This document shows positions 35,231-44,417 of a DNA stretch of 64,000 bases, in pieces (within the stretch, counting starts at the first letter, position 1; each line of letters begins with the position of its first letter). The stretch comes from F23-D06 sp045132055 (GTDB lineage Bacteria > Bacteroidota > Bacteroidia > Bacteroidales > WCHB1-69): NCBI GenBank assembly GCA_045132055.1, contig JBGURP010000014.1, forward strand, positions 171,126 to 235,125. The letters are read 5' to 3'. The position numbers and the translations under genes are program-made. The notes under the pieces were generated by a model. The model saw only the letters and a program-made list of their open reading frames with translations. It was not told where the DNA came from and ran no database searches.

Positions 35231-35958
35231 TATTTTGCAGTATCAAGATGTGCAAAATTCTTCTTCAGTTGACGGAAATCACTAAGAGCTTTTTTGCCAA
35301 TTTGAAAAATTCTTTTTTTATTCATGTAGTTTTTACCGCCTTGTCGTGGGCGGAATGTGATTTCATCAAAAGCAAGTTTCTCACCGTATTTTTTGAAGCT
35401 CATGGCCAAAATCGCATTGGGCAGGTTGAAGTCATCGGGCATTAACGAGATGTACTTGTTTACCACAGAGGCTTTCATCAAGCGGAAGGGAGCGTTGGCG
35501 TCGGGGACCATGGTGCCGAAAAAGGAGAAAAGATACATGCGCAACACCCACTCCACAAATTTTCTGTCATTGCCGTCCCCTCTATTAGTCCTGTTTCCCA
35601 AAATAGCGTCATATTGATGCCTTTCTTGCCAAAAACCTTCGAATTCACTGGGTAAAGTCTGTCCGTCACTGTCGGTCTGGAAAATCCAGTCCCCCCCTTG
35701 CTCAATGGCGTATTTATACAGGAAAATGACTTTGGTTCCGTGATCGGTGTCAGGCTTGGAAAAAACAACCAATTTGGGATATTTTTTCTGTAAATCATGA
35801 AGAATGCCCAGAGTGTTGTCCTTGGAACCCCCGTCGGCAATGACGAGTCGTGATTGCTCATTGCCGAAAGCAAGAATCGGATACCATTCTTCAACTACGG
35901 AAACAATATTGGCTTCTTCATTATAAGCGGGCATGACGATATATAAAGACTCTTCCAT
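35230..35958 (-). CDS. GT2 polyprenyl-phosphate glycosyltransferase (GtrB/DPM1-like, no membrane anchor)
   Basis: 242 residues with GT-A fold. VMPAYNEEANIVSVVEEWY starts the domain; VIADGGSKDNT and FQTDSDGQTLPSEF hold the nucleotide- and metal-binding aspartates; and FRPRQGGKNYMNKKR is near the C-terminus. It has no C-terminal membrane helices, unlike classic GtrB. It is expected to charge undecaprenyl phosphate with a sugar for GtrA and the following membrane protein. Confidence 0.86.
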   Translation of the reverse strand: MEESLYIVMPAYNEEANIVSVVEEWYPILAFGNEQSRLVIADGGSKDNTLGILHDLQKKYPKLVVFSKPDTDHGTKVIFLYKYAIEQGGDWIFQTDSDGQTLPSEFEGFWQERHQYDAILGNRTNRGDGNDRKFVEWVLRMYLFSFFGTMVPDANAPFRLMKASVVNKYISLMPDDFNLPNAILAMSFKKYGEKLAFDEITFRPRQGGKNYMNKKRIFQIGKKALSDFRQLKKNFAHLDTAK

Positions 35959-35960
35959 AA

Positions 35961-37115
35961 TCAGATGTATTTTTGTGCTGTTTTGAGAACTGAGGCAATA
36001 GCTTGGTCCATGTTGTAATATTTATATTCCGCAAGACGTCCACACAAGATAAGATTAGAATATTTTGCGGCGGCAGATAAGTATTGTTGATATATTTTTG
36101 AGTTTGTTTCAGTGGGGATGGGATAATACGGCTCGGTGCCATCTTTCAAATTGTATTGAATCGGGTATTCCACAGCGATAGTCGTCTTGCCAAGTATGTC
36201 TTGGACAGGTAATTTTTTATACTCTGTGATTCTGGTGTAATCCTTGACTTGTGGGTAGGCCACCACAGGGGCGTTTTGGAAACTGTCTTTTGGAAGCGTT
36301 TGGTAATCAAAACGGAGTGAGCGATAGGGCAGTTCGCCAAATTTATAATTGAAAAGTCGGTCAATAGGACCAGTATACACAAAGTGGCAATCGGGATTAA
36401 CGTCCAAACCATTAAAAGAGAGTGAATTCTCATTTAACGTGACCATGTCTAATGCGTCAGTGTTGGTTCGAATAGTAATATTGGGATGAGTTATCATGTT
36501 TTTCACGAATTCCGTATATCCGCATTGGGGCATACATTCGTATTTGTCAGTAAAATACATGCTCTCATAATCCAAACGTACAGGAACCCGTTTCAAGACA
36601 CTGATATCGATTTGAGAAGGCGATATTCCCCATTGTTTGGCAGTATATAAGCTGTAGTCATTATCAAACAGCATTTGGGCGTATTCCCGGATAAGAGTGT
36701 TGTCGCTATTCAAAAGTTCAACCACTGTGACGACTACTTGGTCAGGATAAGCGAGACGCAAACTCTGTTTAATCAAAGAGGCTTTTTCGGGTTCGTAGAA
36801 TTGATCGATGGTTTTGAAATTGAAGGGCGAAGGTGTGCTTTTTCCACACATTTCCACTTCACATTTCAATTTGAAGGGAATCCATTCTGAGAAGCGGTTC
36901 ACAAATTGATATACATCTTCATCGTTGGTATGGAAAATATGTGGGCCGTATTTGTGGATAAGGATTCCGGTTTTGTTTTTTTCATCGTAAGCATTGCCGG
37001 CTATATGGTTTCTGCGTTCCATAATCAAAACATGATGGCCTTGTTCCGCCATGATTCTGGCAAATACACTGCCACTCAGTCCAGCACCAGCAATAATAAA
37101 ATCGTACGTCATCAT
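35961..37115 (-). CDS. glf: UDP-galactopyranose mutase
   Basis: 384-residue FAD enzyme that interconverts UDP-galactopyranose and UDP-galactofuranose. The N-terminal dinucleotide motif IAGAGLSGSVFARIMAEQG is present, then MERRNHIAGNAYD, and GPHIFHTND with the conserved active-site stretch. The typical YTGPIDRLFNYKFGELPYRSL is near residue 250. Presence of the gene implies galactofuranose in the polysaccharide. The start overlaps the preceding gene by four bases. Confidence 0.95.
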   Translation of the reverse strand: MMTYDFIIAGAGLSGSVFARIMAEQGHHVLIMERRNHIAGNAYDEKNKTGILIHKYGPHIFHTNDEDVYQFVNRFSEWIPFKLKCEVEMCGKSTPSPFNFKTIDQFYEPEKASLIKQSLRLAYPDQVVVTVVELLNSDNTLIREYAQMLFDNDYSLYTAKQWGISPSQIDISVLKRVPVRLDYESMYFTDKYECMPQCGYTEFVKNMITHPNITIRTNTDALDMVTLNENSLSFNGLDVNPDCHFVYTGPIDRLFNYKFGELPYRSLRFDYQTLPKDSFQNAPVVAYPQVKDYTRITEYKKLPVQDILGKTTIAVEYPIQYNLKDGTEPYYPIPTETNSKIYQQYLSAAAKYSNLILCGRLAEYKYYNMDQAIASVLKTAQKYI

Positions 37116-38029
37116 ATTATAGTCCTATAGTAGTCAATTACAGATTTAATACCCTTTTCAAATGAAAAAGAGGGAATATAACCGGTGTCTTTTTGTAATT
37201 CGGAAATATCCATTATTTGATTGTCAATGCGGTCGCTTTTATAAGGAATATCACCTATCCCTATGGGAAGTCCCGGATGGATATGTTCTCGAATGATTTC
37301 CACATATTCCCGTAATGTGCGGTGCTCACCGGAACCTATGGGATAAATTTTCCCGGCCTCCCCTTTTTCGCCGATTAAAGCCAAGGCATTGACAAGATCA
37401 TCTATAAATACATAATCCCATTTCTGCTCCAATTTGGTACAGGATGGTTTTTCACCTTTCAGAAGAGATTTGATAACATACGAAATCAAATTATTGTCGT
37501 CTCGTCCTGGACCGTATATACTGGTGATGAGTGTCCATAGTAATTCGATGGAGTGCTGTCGGCATAAGACGGCGCAGAAATCACGAGTAGCCGCTTTTGT
37601 GGCAGAATACAAATCAGAGGGAGCAGACATACCGGTGCCATCAATAATCCGTCCTGAGCAAGAGAATTCAGCCGCAGATCCAGGAATAACTAATCGTTTG
37701 ATTTGGTATTTGTCAGCCAGTTGTATAACTCTGATGTTATACATAAAGTTAGCGGATTGAACGTTGGCATTATTTCTGTCTTTGGCATTTACTCCTGCCC
37801 ATGCCAAATGAAAAATCGTATCTACATCTTTCAGGAAAGTGGAATAGTCCGTTTCCAGAAGAGAGGAAAAGTCAAATCCCTTACAGGATATTTCAGGAAA
37901 TTCTCTCGAAAAAATGTCGTAAAGGCTTTGGGGAACCATGGCAACAACGGAAATGCCGATTTGTGACAAATGTTTTGTCAATCTTTTTCCGATGTAACCG
38001 TCGGCACCTATGACGAGAACCTTTCTCAT
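37112..38029 (-). CDS. NAD-dependent epimerase/reductase, probably for a CDP-6-deoxyhexose
   Basis: 305 residues from the ATG at 38029 (MRKVLVIGADGYIGKRL, cofactor motif). LYSATKAATR (about 140) has the YxxxK pair, with VIPGSAAEF before it. It follows rfbF and rfbG in a chain of ATGA overlaps, so it probably reduces or epimerises CDP-4-keto-6-deoxyglucose, as CDP-abequose or CDP-6-deoxygulose-type synthases do. The exact product cannot be read from sequence. The longer upstream frame would overlap rfbG. Confidence 0.8.
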   Translation of the reverse strand: MRKVLVIGADGYIGKRLTKHLSQIGISVVAMVPQSLYDIFSREFPEISCKGFDFSSLLETDYSTFLKDVDTIFHLAWAGVNAKDRNNANVQSANFMYNIRVIQLADKYQIKRLVIPGSAAEFSCSGRIIDGTGMSAPSDLYSATKAATRDFCAVLCRQHSIELLWTLITSIYGPGRDDNNLISYVIKSLLKGEKPSCTKLEQKWDYVFIDDLVNALALIGEKGEAGKIYPIGSGEHRTLREYVEIIREHIHPGLPIGIGDIPYKSDRIDNQIMDISELQKDTGYIPSFSFEKGIKSVIDYYRTII

Positions 38030-39111
38030 TTGGACACAAAGTATTTGATTTCGTTGACACAGAGATTGTAAACGTCCTCTGTCTTGTATTTTTTGTACCA
38101 ATCAGCTGTCAGTTCCGCACACTGTGACGCATTGAGACGCGGGAACCACCCCAAACGTTCTTTTGCCTTGGTGATGTCTAACTGGAGCAGTTTAGCTTCA
38201 TGCACGGAAGTGGCATCGGAAGCATCTTCCAATTCACCAAATCCGAAAATTTTGATGATGGAATTGGCCACGTCCCATACATTACGCACTGCGTCGGGTT
38301 CTGGACCGAAATTCCATCCTTCACAATAATCTGTTGGATTTTCCCACATTTTTTTTGCCAAAAGCAGATAACCGCTTAGGGGTTCTAAAACATGTTCCCA
38401 CGGCCGGACTGCCTTGGGATTTCTGATTTTGATGGGCTGTCCAGCTTCCAAAGCCCTGATGCAATCGGGTATAATGCGGTCTTTAGCCCAATCGCCACCG
38501 CCAATCACATTGCCGGCACGTACACTGGCTATACTAACATGGTGTTTTGTGCCGTAATCCTGGGGATTGAAGAAGCTTCTGCGCCAGGATTGAATGGCGA
38601 TTTCGCAAGCTCCTTTGGAGGATGAATAGGGGTCGTATCCGCCGAATGGGTCGGTTTCTTTGTAGCCTGTCAGCTGTTCATTATTTTCATAGCATTTGTC
38701 GGTAGTGATCATCACGGCAACCTTGACACTGGGGGTGTGGCGAATGGCTTCCATGATGTTGATTGTCCCCATGACATTGGTTTGGTATGTTTCGACTGGG
38801 ATGTCATAGCTCAGTCGGACCAACGGTTGGGCAGCAAGATGGAATACGATTTCCGGTTGGAATTTTGTGAAGATTCTCTTCATCTCATCCAAATTTTGGA
38901 TATTGGCTCTCAAATCCGCATGCATTTTATTCCCTATTTTGGAAAGAACGTAGTTGTCTTGTGAAGAATAGGGATCCAAGCCAATGCCGACGACCTCACA
39001 ACCCATTTCGTGAAGCCATATGCTCAGCCAGCTTCCTTTAAATCCGGTATGGCCGGTCACTAAAACCCGCTTGCCTTTATAGAAATTGTCGAATAAATCA
39101 ATTTGGCTCAT
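38026..39111 (-). CDS. rfbG: CDP-glucose 4,6-dehydratase
   Basis: 361-residue short-chain dehydrogenase that makes CDP-4-keto-6-deoxy-D-glucose. The typical N-terminal part NFYKGKRVLVTGHTGFKGSWL holds the NAD motif; FHLAAQPLVRLSYDIP, ITTDKCYENNE and DPYSSSKGACE (catalytic YxxxK) follow. RAGNVIGGGDWAKDRIIPD is characteristic of the CDP-specific group. The ends overlap both neighbours by four bases. Confidence 0.94.
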   Translation of the reverse strand: MSQIDLFDNFYKGKRVLVTGHTGFKGSWLSIWLHEMGCEVVGIGLDPYSSQDNYVLSKIGNKMHADLRANIQNLDEMKRIFTKFQPEIVFHLAAQPLVRLSYDIPVETYQTNVMGTINIMEAIRHTPSVKVAVMITTDKCYENNEQLTGYKETDPFGGYDPYSSSKGACEIAIQSWRRSFFNPQDYGTKHHVSIASVRAGNVIGGGDWAKDRIIPDCIRALEAGQPIKIRNPKAVRPWEHVLEPLSGYLLLAKKMWENPTDYCEGWNFGPEPDAVRNVWDVANSIIKIFGFGELEDASDATSVHEAKLLQLDITKAKERLGWFPRLNASQCAELTADWYKKYKTEDVYNLCVNEIKYFVSK

Positions 39112-39914
39112 AATACTTTGCTTATAGGTACATCACCCTCCCATTTTTTCCAAGGCGCTTTTCCGCTGGCGAGGAGTTCTTCCAATTTCATTTTCTCACG
39201 GATATTATCCATACACTGCCAAAAACCTTCGTGAATATAAGACATCAGTTCTCCTTTTTCAGCTAACGTTGCCAAAGGTGTTCTTTCGAAAATGGTTTGG
39301 TCATTTTCAAGGTAGTCGAATATCTCAGGGTTGAGCACCATATAGCCTGCATTGATAGGAGCCCCGTCAGACAGATTTTTCTCGCGGAAAGATTTGACAG
39401 CGTTGTCTCCGCCAATATCCAGCACTCCTTTTTCCTGGGCCATTTTAACAGCGGTCAATGTGGCGATTTTGCCATGTTGCTGATGAAATGCCAACAATTT
39501 GTTCATGTCCACATCGCAAACACCGTCACCGTATGTCATAAAGAATGTTTCGTCACCCACATAAGGTTGAATTCTTTTGATACGGCCACCGGTCATAGTG
39601 TTGTAACCAGTGTCTACCACAGTTACTCGCCAAGGGTCGATATGGCTGGTATGGACAGTCATTTCATTCTTTCCGTCCCTGAAGTCAAAAGTAACATCGC
39701 TATTATGCAGGAAATAGTTGGCAAACCATTCTTTGATGTATTCCTGACGATAACCAGCGCAAATAATGAAATCGGTATGTCCGTAATAGGCATACTCTTT
39801 CATGATATGCCAAAGAATAGGTCTGCCCCCAATTTCAATCATAGGTTTGGGTTTAAATGCAGATTCTTCAGAGATTCGAGTGCCAAAACCACCTGCTAAT
39901 ATAACTACCTTCAT
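39108..39914 (-). CDS. rfbF: Glucose-1-phosphate cytidylyltransferase
   Basis: 268 residues. LAGGFGTRISEESAFKPKPMIEIGGRPILWHIMKEY is the family start (the NTP-binding loop), and the DVTFDFRDG and TYGDGVCDVD regions complete the active site. It makes CDP-glucose, the substrate of the downstream rfbG. It is the first gene of the ten-gene operon ending at 30432, with its own promoter. Confidence 0.94.
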   Translation of the reverse strand: MKVVILAGGFGTRISEESAFKPKPMIEIGGRPILWHIMKEYAYYGHTDFIICAGYRQEYIKEWFANYFLHNSDVTFDFRDGKNEMTVHTSHIDPWRVTVVDTGYNTMTGGRIKRIQPYVGDETFFMTYGDGVCDVDMNKLLAFHQQHGKIATLTAVKMAQEKGVLDIGGDNAVKSFREKNLSDGAPINAGYMVLNPEIFDYLENDQTIFERTPLATLAEKGELMSYIHEGFWQCMDNIREKMKLEELLASGKAPWKKWEGDVPISKVL

Positions 39915-39952
39915 AATGTTATGTTCTAAGTTGATTCAAACAAATCAATTGA

Positions 39953-39960
39953 CAAAGATA
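39953..39960 (-). promoter_or_regulatory. Promoter -7 element of the rfbF operon
   Basis: TATCTTTG on the minus strand fits TAnnTTTG, 38 bases upstream of rfbF. It lies just outside the end of the phosphatase gene, so the rfbF operon is probably also reached by readthrough. Confidence 0.5.
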
Positions 39961-39970
39961 CAAAAAATGT

Positions 39971-40435
39971 CTATACTAGAATCCATTCCACAAATTCTCT
40001 AAATGCACCCTCCCCTCCTGCTTTTTTCGTCACATAATGCGCATATTGTTTCATGAATTCCGGAGCGGAAGATGGAATTGCAGAAATTCCGACATTCTCA
40101 AGCAGTGATATATCTCCAAGATCATCCCCAATATATGCCACATCGCACAGGTCAATCTGGAGTTTATCACAGAGCATTTTAGCAGTCTGTAATTTATCTT
40201 TTACCCCCTGAAACAGATAATCAACCTTCAGCTTTTCCGCCCTACGTTGAACAATGACAGTGTCTTCACCAGTAATTATTCCCACAGGAATACCCTTGTT
40301 ATGTGCAAGTAAAACACCTGCTGAATCATATGTGTGGAATTTTTTCCATTCATTGCCTGTCTGGTCATAATACATTCCACCATCTGTCCAAACACCGTCA
40401 ATATCGGTGAGAATTAATTTAGGTAGTTTCTCCAT
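39971..40435 (-). CDS. KdsC-like HAD phosphatase
   Basis: 154 residues with the HAD nucleophile motif TDIDGVWTDGG and the C-terminal metal site YIGDDLGD, the compact KdsC arrangement without cap domain. In this setting it probably dephosphorylates the 9-phosphate product of the neighbouring NeuB-type synthase, as NeuB partners of the KdsC family do. The ATG overlaps the neuB stop by one base; a GTG one codon upstream is also possible. Confidence 0.87.
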   Translation of the reverse strand: MEKLPKLILTDIDGVWTDGGMYYDQTGNEWKKFHTYDSAGVLLAHNKGIPVGIITGEDTVIVQRRAEKLKVDYLFQGVKDKLQTAKMLCDKLQIDLCDVAYIGDDLGDISLLENVGISAIPSSAPEFMKQYAHYVTKKAGGEGAFREFVEWILV

Positions 40436-41484
40436 CACACAATTTGAATAGGGTAGATAACTTCATTTTTAGGAATATCAACAAGCAGTGTCTTACCCAC
40501 TACTTCAGACAGCTGGCTCCACTTGAATCCATCTCCAGGCGATAGCATGTGGAGATCATTCTCCTTAATAACCTCGCCTTTTTTCATGTCACGAAGAGTA
40601 GCGATTGAGCGTTCCAATTTCACTTTGGATGCCGCCACACTTTTATCGATATAAATATCTTTAGTGCCCAACCACTTCTCACATATTCGGATATCTCGCA
40701 CCATTCGATTCACGCCATCCGGCCCCAATGAACCGGCTTGATCGGTACCTTTCATCCGTCTATCGATGGTAATGTGCTTTTCTATGATTTCAGCGCCCAT
40801 GCCCACGGCCACAACGGGGGCGGAAATACCTATCGTATGATCAGAAAAACCGATATGATACTGTGGATAGTGCTCTTTTAGATATAAAATCGTGTTAAGA
40901 TTCAAATTATCAGGTTCTGTCGGATACTGGCTTACACAATGCAGAATGGAGATGTTGTTATGGTAACGGGTAATCACTTCCAGTGCATCGTCCAACTCTT
41001 TCTTCCCTGCCATACCTGTAGAAAGAATTATCGGCAACTTTGTTTCAGCCATAGCTGCCAACAATGGGAGATTGGTAAGGTCACGACTGGCCACTTTGAG
41101 ATAATCAGGAGTGAAAAGTTTGAGCAATGAAAGACAACCTTTGGCGCAGAGTGTTTCCACAAACTCCAATCCTAGCGATTTGGCATATTTGTATACTTCA
41201 AAATGCTCCTCATCCGAAAGTTCCAAAGCGGCACGATGCTCACCATACGTGCGGCCGAATGAATTTGGGGTGTCGTAAATGCGGTTCATTTGTGTGGTGG
41301 TCAACTCTTCATTCAAATCCCGCTTGGTGAGTTTTACGGCATTGATTGGTTTAAGATCTATACCAAACAACTCTTCCCGAACCGGGCGGGAAACCAATTC
41401 TGCAATTAACTTTGCAATATCAACAGAACCATTATGGTTCTGTCCAATTTCACCAATGATGTATGTTTCTCCTTTAGTTATCAT
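40435..41484 (-). CDS. neuB: N-acetylneuraminate/nonulosonate synthase family (NeuB)
   Basis: 349 residues. A TIM barrel joins phosphoenolpyruvate to a hexosamine to make a nine-carbon acid, and a C-terminal SAF antifreeze-like domain (from about 285, IATLRDMKKGEVIKENDL) closes the site. Family motifs: YIIGEIGQNHNG at the start, STGMAGKKEL, HCVSQYP, IGFSDHT and EKHITIDRRMKGTDQAGSL. The exact acid (sialic, legionaminic, pseudaminic or other) is not fixed by the sequence, and no epimerase of the NeuC type is in the window. Confidence 0.9.
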   Translation of the reverse strand: MITKGETYIIGEIGQNHNGSVDIAKLIAELVSRPVREELFGIDLKPINAVKLTKRDLNEELTTTQMNRIYDTPNSFGRTYGEHRAALELSDEEHFEVYKYAKSLGLEFVETLCAKGCLSLLKLFTPDYLKVASRDLTNLPLLAAMAETKLPIILSTGMAGKKELDDALEVITRYHNNISILHCVSQYPTEPDNLNLNTILYLKEHYPQYHIGFSDHTIGISAPVVAVGMGAEIIEKHITIDRRMKGTDQAGSLGPDGVNRMVRDIRICEKWLGTKDIYIDKSVAASKVKLERSIATLRDMKKGEVIKENDLHMLSPGDGFKWSQLSEVVGKTLLVDIPKNEVIYPIQIV

Positions 41485-41489
41485 GAGCT

Positions 41490-42239
41490 TTATTTTTTAT
41501 TGTTATCGATTAATTTCTTCATTGACATTCTCAAATTACCATCACTATCTATGTAATTCACAACATCTCTCAAACCGAAGTCAGGATTACCATCATGTAA
41601 TGCCGCATACACTCTCTGGGCATTTTCAAAATCCTCTGCATTGTCAACTGTAAGACGAATGTCGCTTCTCTCCTGTAAAAAATCTGGGCACTCTATCCAT
41701 TCGCAATGATATTCTTCTGGATGAGTATATATGTGTATAGTTACATGTTCATGCGCTTGTGTATCATCCGTGGTAGCAGCCACCCGCTTCAAAGCGGCCA
41801 GTGTAACATATTCCGCCCAAAAGCCGAAATGGGTTTTGATAGAGGGGGTATTATTAATGTAAAAACCGATATAATCAGCATTACTGTGTTGGGCTTTCTC
41901 AATCAATGCTACGACGCCATTCCAATCAAGGAACGGGTTGTCAGAGCAGACGCGGACGATGCCGTCAATACCATTCGCTTCTGCCGCACCGATAAACCGG
42001 CTCAACACGTCGTTTTCCTCTCCACGAAATACGGGAATATTTCGTTGTTGCAGAAACGATGCCAATTCATCGTTGTTGGCATTCACAGAGGTGGCGACAA
42101 CGACAGGTACATTCTCTACCTTTTTCAGGTTATTGATCAGTACTTCTATCAAAGTTTTCCCTTGATAAAACTCACGCAAAATTTTCCGCGGGAGTCGTGT
42201 GGAACCCATACGGGCTTGTATAATGATACCGATATTCAT
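41490..42239 (-). CDS. SpsF-like cytidylyltransferase (putative CMP-nonulosonate synthetase)
   Basis: 249 residues. The N-terminal IIIQARMGSTRLPRKILREF is the nucleotide-binding signature of the SpsF/NeuA/KdsB superfamily. GEENDVLSRF and RVCSDNPFLDW are also typical of SpsF, which is found beside NeuB-like SpsE in Bacillus spore-coat loci. It is the first gene of the neuB operon, with its own promoter at the edge of the accessory island. Confidence 0.85.
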   Translation of the reverse strand: MNIGIIIQARMGSTRLPRKILREFYQGKTLIEVLINNLKKVENVPVVVATSVNANNDELASFLQQRNIPVFRGEENDVLSRFIGAAEANGIDGIVRVCSDNPFLDWNGVVALIEKAQHSNADYIGFYINNTPSIKTHFGFWAEYVTLAALKRVAATTDDTQAHEHVTIHIYTHPEEYHCEWIECPDFLQERSDIRLTVDNAEDFENAQRVYAALHDGNPDFGLRDVVNYIDSDGNLRMSMKKLIDNNKK

Positions 42240-42279
42240 TGTTGTTGTTTATTGAAAAACAGTTTTAATTTGCGTGGGG

Positions 42280-42287
42280 CAAAAGTA
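42280..42287 (-). promoter_or_regulatory. Promoter -7 element of the spsF-neuB operon
   Basis: TACTTTTG on the minus strand fits TAnnTTTG, 40 bases upstream of the start. It marks the end of the glycan part; the accessory island begins about 150 bases further. The rest of the 195-base gap to 42435 shows no gene. Confidence 0.55.
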
Positions 42288-42434
42288 AGGGAAAAAAAGC
42301 GTTGGGAGTGGGAAGGTGGTGGTCTACTTTATCCTTTAACGAAAATCAGGACTGGCTCCAATCACCCTCTACAAAAACAGGACAACCTTTATCAACATTC
42401 CTTCTGTGTGCCCAATATAAAGAAAATCATGATG

Positions 42435-44402
42435 TTACCTTCCACCTTTTTTCTTTTTTGTTTTCTTGGGTTTGACCTCTCCAGGAATCTTACCCATCTT
42501 GCGTATATAGGCATCATAACCTTTTGTCTTTTTGTCAAGCAAAGCTTGTGTTATAGCCGCCTTTTCCTCTGCCTTTTCTTTTTCTTCTTTCTGTTCAGTG
42601 TATTTTTCTATTAGTTTTTCAGCATCAGGCATAAAACTATAATTCCTGCGCTTTATCTCATTGGCATACTTAAGGAATTCATCCACAGTACTGATAGCTT
42701 CAAAGTTGTAATTGTCAGAAGTGCCGATATGTTCAGCATCTGCGTTTTTGGTGAGATAGGTATGCACAGTTGCGCCCAACTCTCTACTCAATTTAGTAAC
42801 GCTATGACCTCGCAAGTCAACACCAGTCTTCGACAATGCAGTTAGTACGTCCCAATGCTCCGTCATTATCTGGGCAAGGAAGGGATTCTCAAAAAGGTCA
42901 AACATCCCATTGTGTTTATCATCAAACATTCCTATCTCCATAAGAAGGTTAATAAGTATCTCGGGACGTGTTACAACCCCTTTATATATTCCAAGTTCTT
43001 TGGCACTCTTAATACCCTTCGTGGTGAATGTAACAAGATAAGTGTTTGCATAAAGCAAATCTTTGTTCGATTTAGGCTGAATATTCTTATTCAGAGCAAA
43101 AGCACTCAATAACAGTTTTGCGTCTGTCTCAGCAATAGAACGTGTTTCATTGTCATCACGCCACCGGTCTTTGTCAGATTTACGAGTTTTTTCATATATT
43201 TTTTCTATCAGCTGATCCTTGATATAGAGATAGTCGCTATCAACAGGTATGTCAATATCCAAGCCCGGCTCAATATGCAGTTCGTCTTGAATTAGGTCTT
43301 TGATAAACTCCAAAGGTTCTTCATGACTGAGATAGTTTTCATAGAGATAAGCACTTATAGTCTTGGAATACTTATTCTTTAACTTGTGCATATAATAGTC
43401 CTTCACAAAGACATTGTTTGCTTGTTTATCTATCACCTCTTCATCGATTGCTTCAAATGTACTACTAAATCTATAGTAGTTATTCTCAGCGCACTGTGCA
43501 TGTTTAAGTATCTCGGCAACTACCTCGTTGGGTATCACAAGTTCACAACCTATATTGCGCAATGTTTTAAGTAGTTTTTTGTACTCAGCACTTTGACGGC
43601 AATGACCAGTTATGCTGTATAGCATGAAGTCGGTATCTAGGATGAAACGTTTCTCTTTCAGTTTGGACAATTCCATCTGACTTACCAATGGATCTATCTG
43701 AAGGAACTGAGCACCAACAAAGAGTTTGACACAAAGCATCAAGGTCTCTTTTTGCTCAACAGTGGGATGCTCTATAAGGTCGGAAAATGCTTCAAGCAAT
43801 CCATCGCTGATTTTTTCACTTAGGTCTCTTTTTACCTCCCTAACAACATCTTCCTCCTCCACCTTATGTTCTGCATATTCACCATCAAAAACATAGTCCA
43901 ATGCATATAGCTGAAAGTATAAGTTGAGCGACTTACGGATGTTTCTCTCAATTGTCTGTTTCGTCGCACTATCAAAAGAATCCCCAATGATGTTCTCTGC
44001 CTTATTCAATAACTGTTTGTTCAGTTGTTTCATACGATCCTCTAACTGTTGCACCCCTTCACGCATAGTTTCTGCAGCATGTTTATGAGGACGGTAGCCA
44101 CCTTCGAACGATGAAATAAAACTGCTCTTAATCAACCCTGTCAACACTCCTTTGAGGACATTGCTCTCTATTGCTTTCCCAAAACGTTGCAGGTAAGCAG
44201 TAGAGATTGATTCTAAGGTAGCAATGCCTTCACAATCTACGATGATGGCAAAGATGCTCTTACTGAGAATGTCGCTTTTATCAATTCCCGCAACAAAGGG
44301 ATTACTTGAGTGAAAGAGAAGTGAACATTCCAGTAACGACCGTTTCAACTTATCTTGAACTTCTTCTGTAAAGCTATCTAGAAATGAAAAATCAGCAACC
44401 AT
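42435..44402 (-). CDS. Unrecognised 655-residue protein with a PIN-like nuclease domain
   Basis: No family name could be given. Visible: a helical N-terminus with a winged-helix-like stretch (about 45-105); a coiled, charged region (110-200); then a PIN-like core. KRFILDTDFMLYS (252-263) gives D256/D258, IPNEVVAEIL (290-299) gives E293/E297, and a long charged insertion (about 305-415) precedes AETDAKLLLSAFAL (D427) and YLVTFTTKG, where the fourth PIN acid is a threonine. The end is a coiled coil with a lysine-rich tail (646-652). This layout suggests an RNA-cleaving effector held by a sensor. It lies 15 bases after a small membrane-protein gene. The PIN call is inference. Confidence 0.6.
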   Translation of the reverse strand: MVADFSFLDSFTEEVQDKLKRSLLECSLLFHSSNPFVAGIDKSDILSKSIFAIIVDCEGIATLESISTAYLQRFGKAIESNVLKGVLTGLIKSSFISSFEGGYRPHKHAAETMREGVQQLEDRMKQLNKQLLNKAENIIGDSFDSATKQTIERNIRKSLNLYFQLYALDYVFDGEYAEHKVEEEDVVREVKRDLSEKISDGLLEAFSDLIEHPTVEQKETLMLCVKLFVGAQFLQIDPLVSQMELSKLKEKRFILDTDFMLYSITGHCRQSAEYKKLLKTLRNIGCELVIPNEVVAEILKHAQCAENNYYRFSSTFEAIDEEVIDKQANNVFVKDYYMHKLKNKYSKTISAYLYENYLSHEEPLEFIKDLIQDELHIEPGLDIDIPVDSDYLYIKDQLIEKIYEKTRKSDKDRWRDDNETRSIAETDAKLLLSAFALNKNIQPKSNKDLLYANTYLVTFTTKGIKSAKELGIYKGVVTRPEILINLLMEIGMFDDKHNGMFDLFENPFLAQIMTEHWDVLTALSKTGVDLRGHSVTKLSRELGATVHTYLTKNADAEHIGTSDNYNFEAISTVDEFLKYANEIKRRNYSFMPDAEKLIEKYTEQKEEKEKAEEKAAITQALLDKKTKGYDAYIRKMGKIPGEVKPKKTKKKKGGR

Positions 44403-44417
44403 AGTATGAAAAAAATT

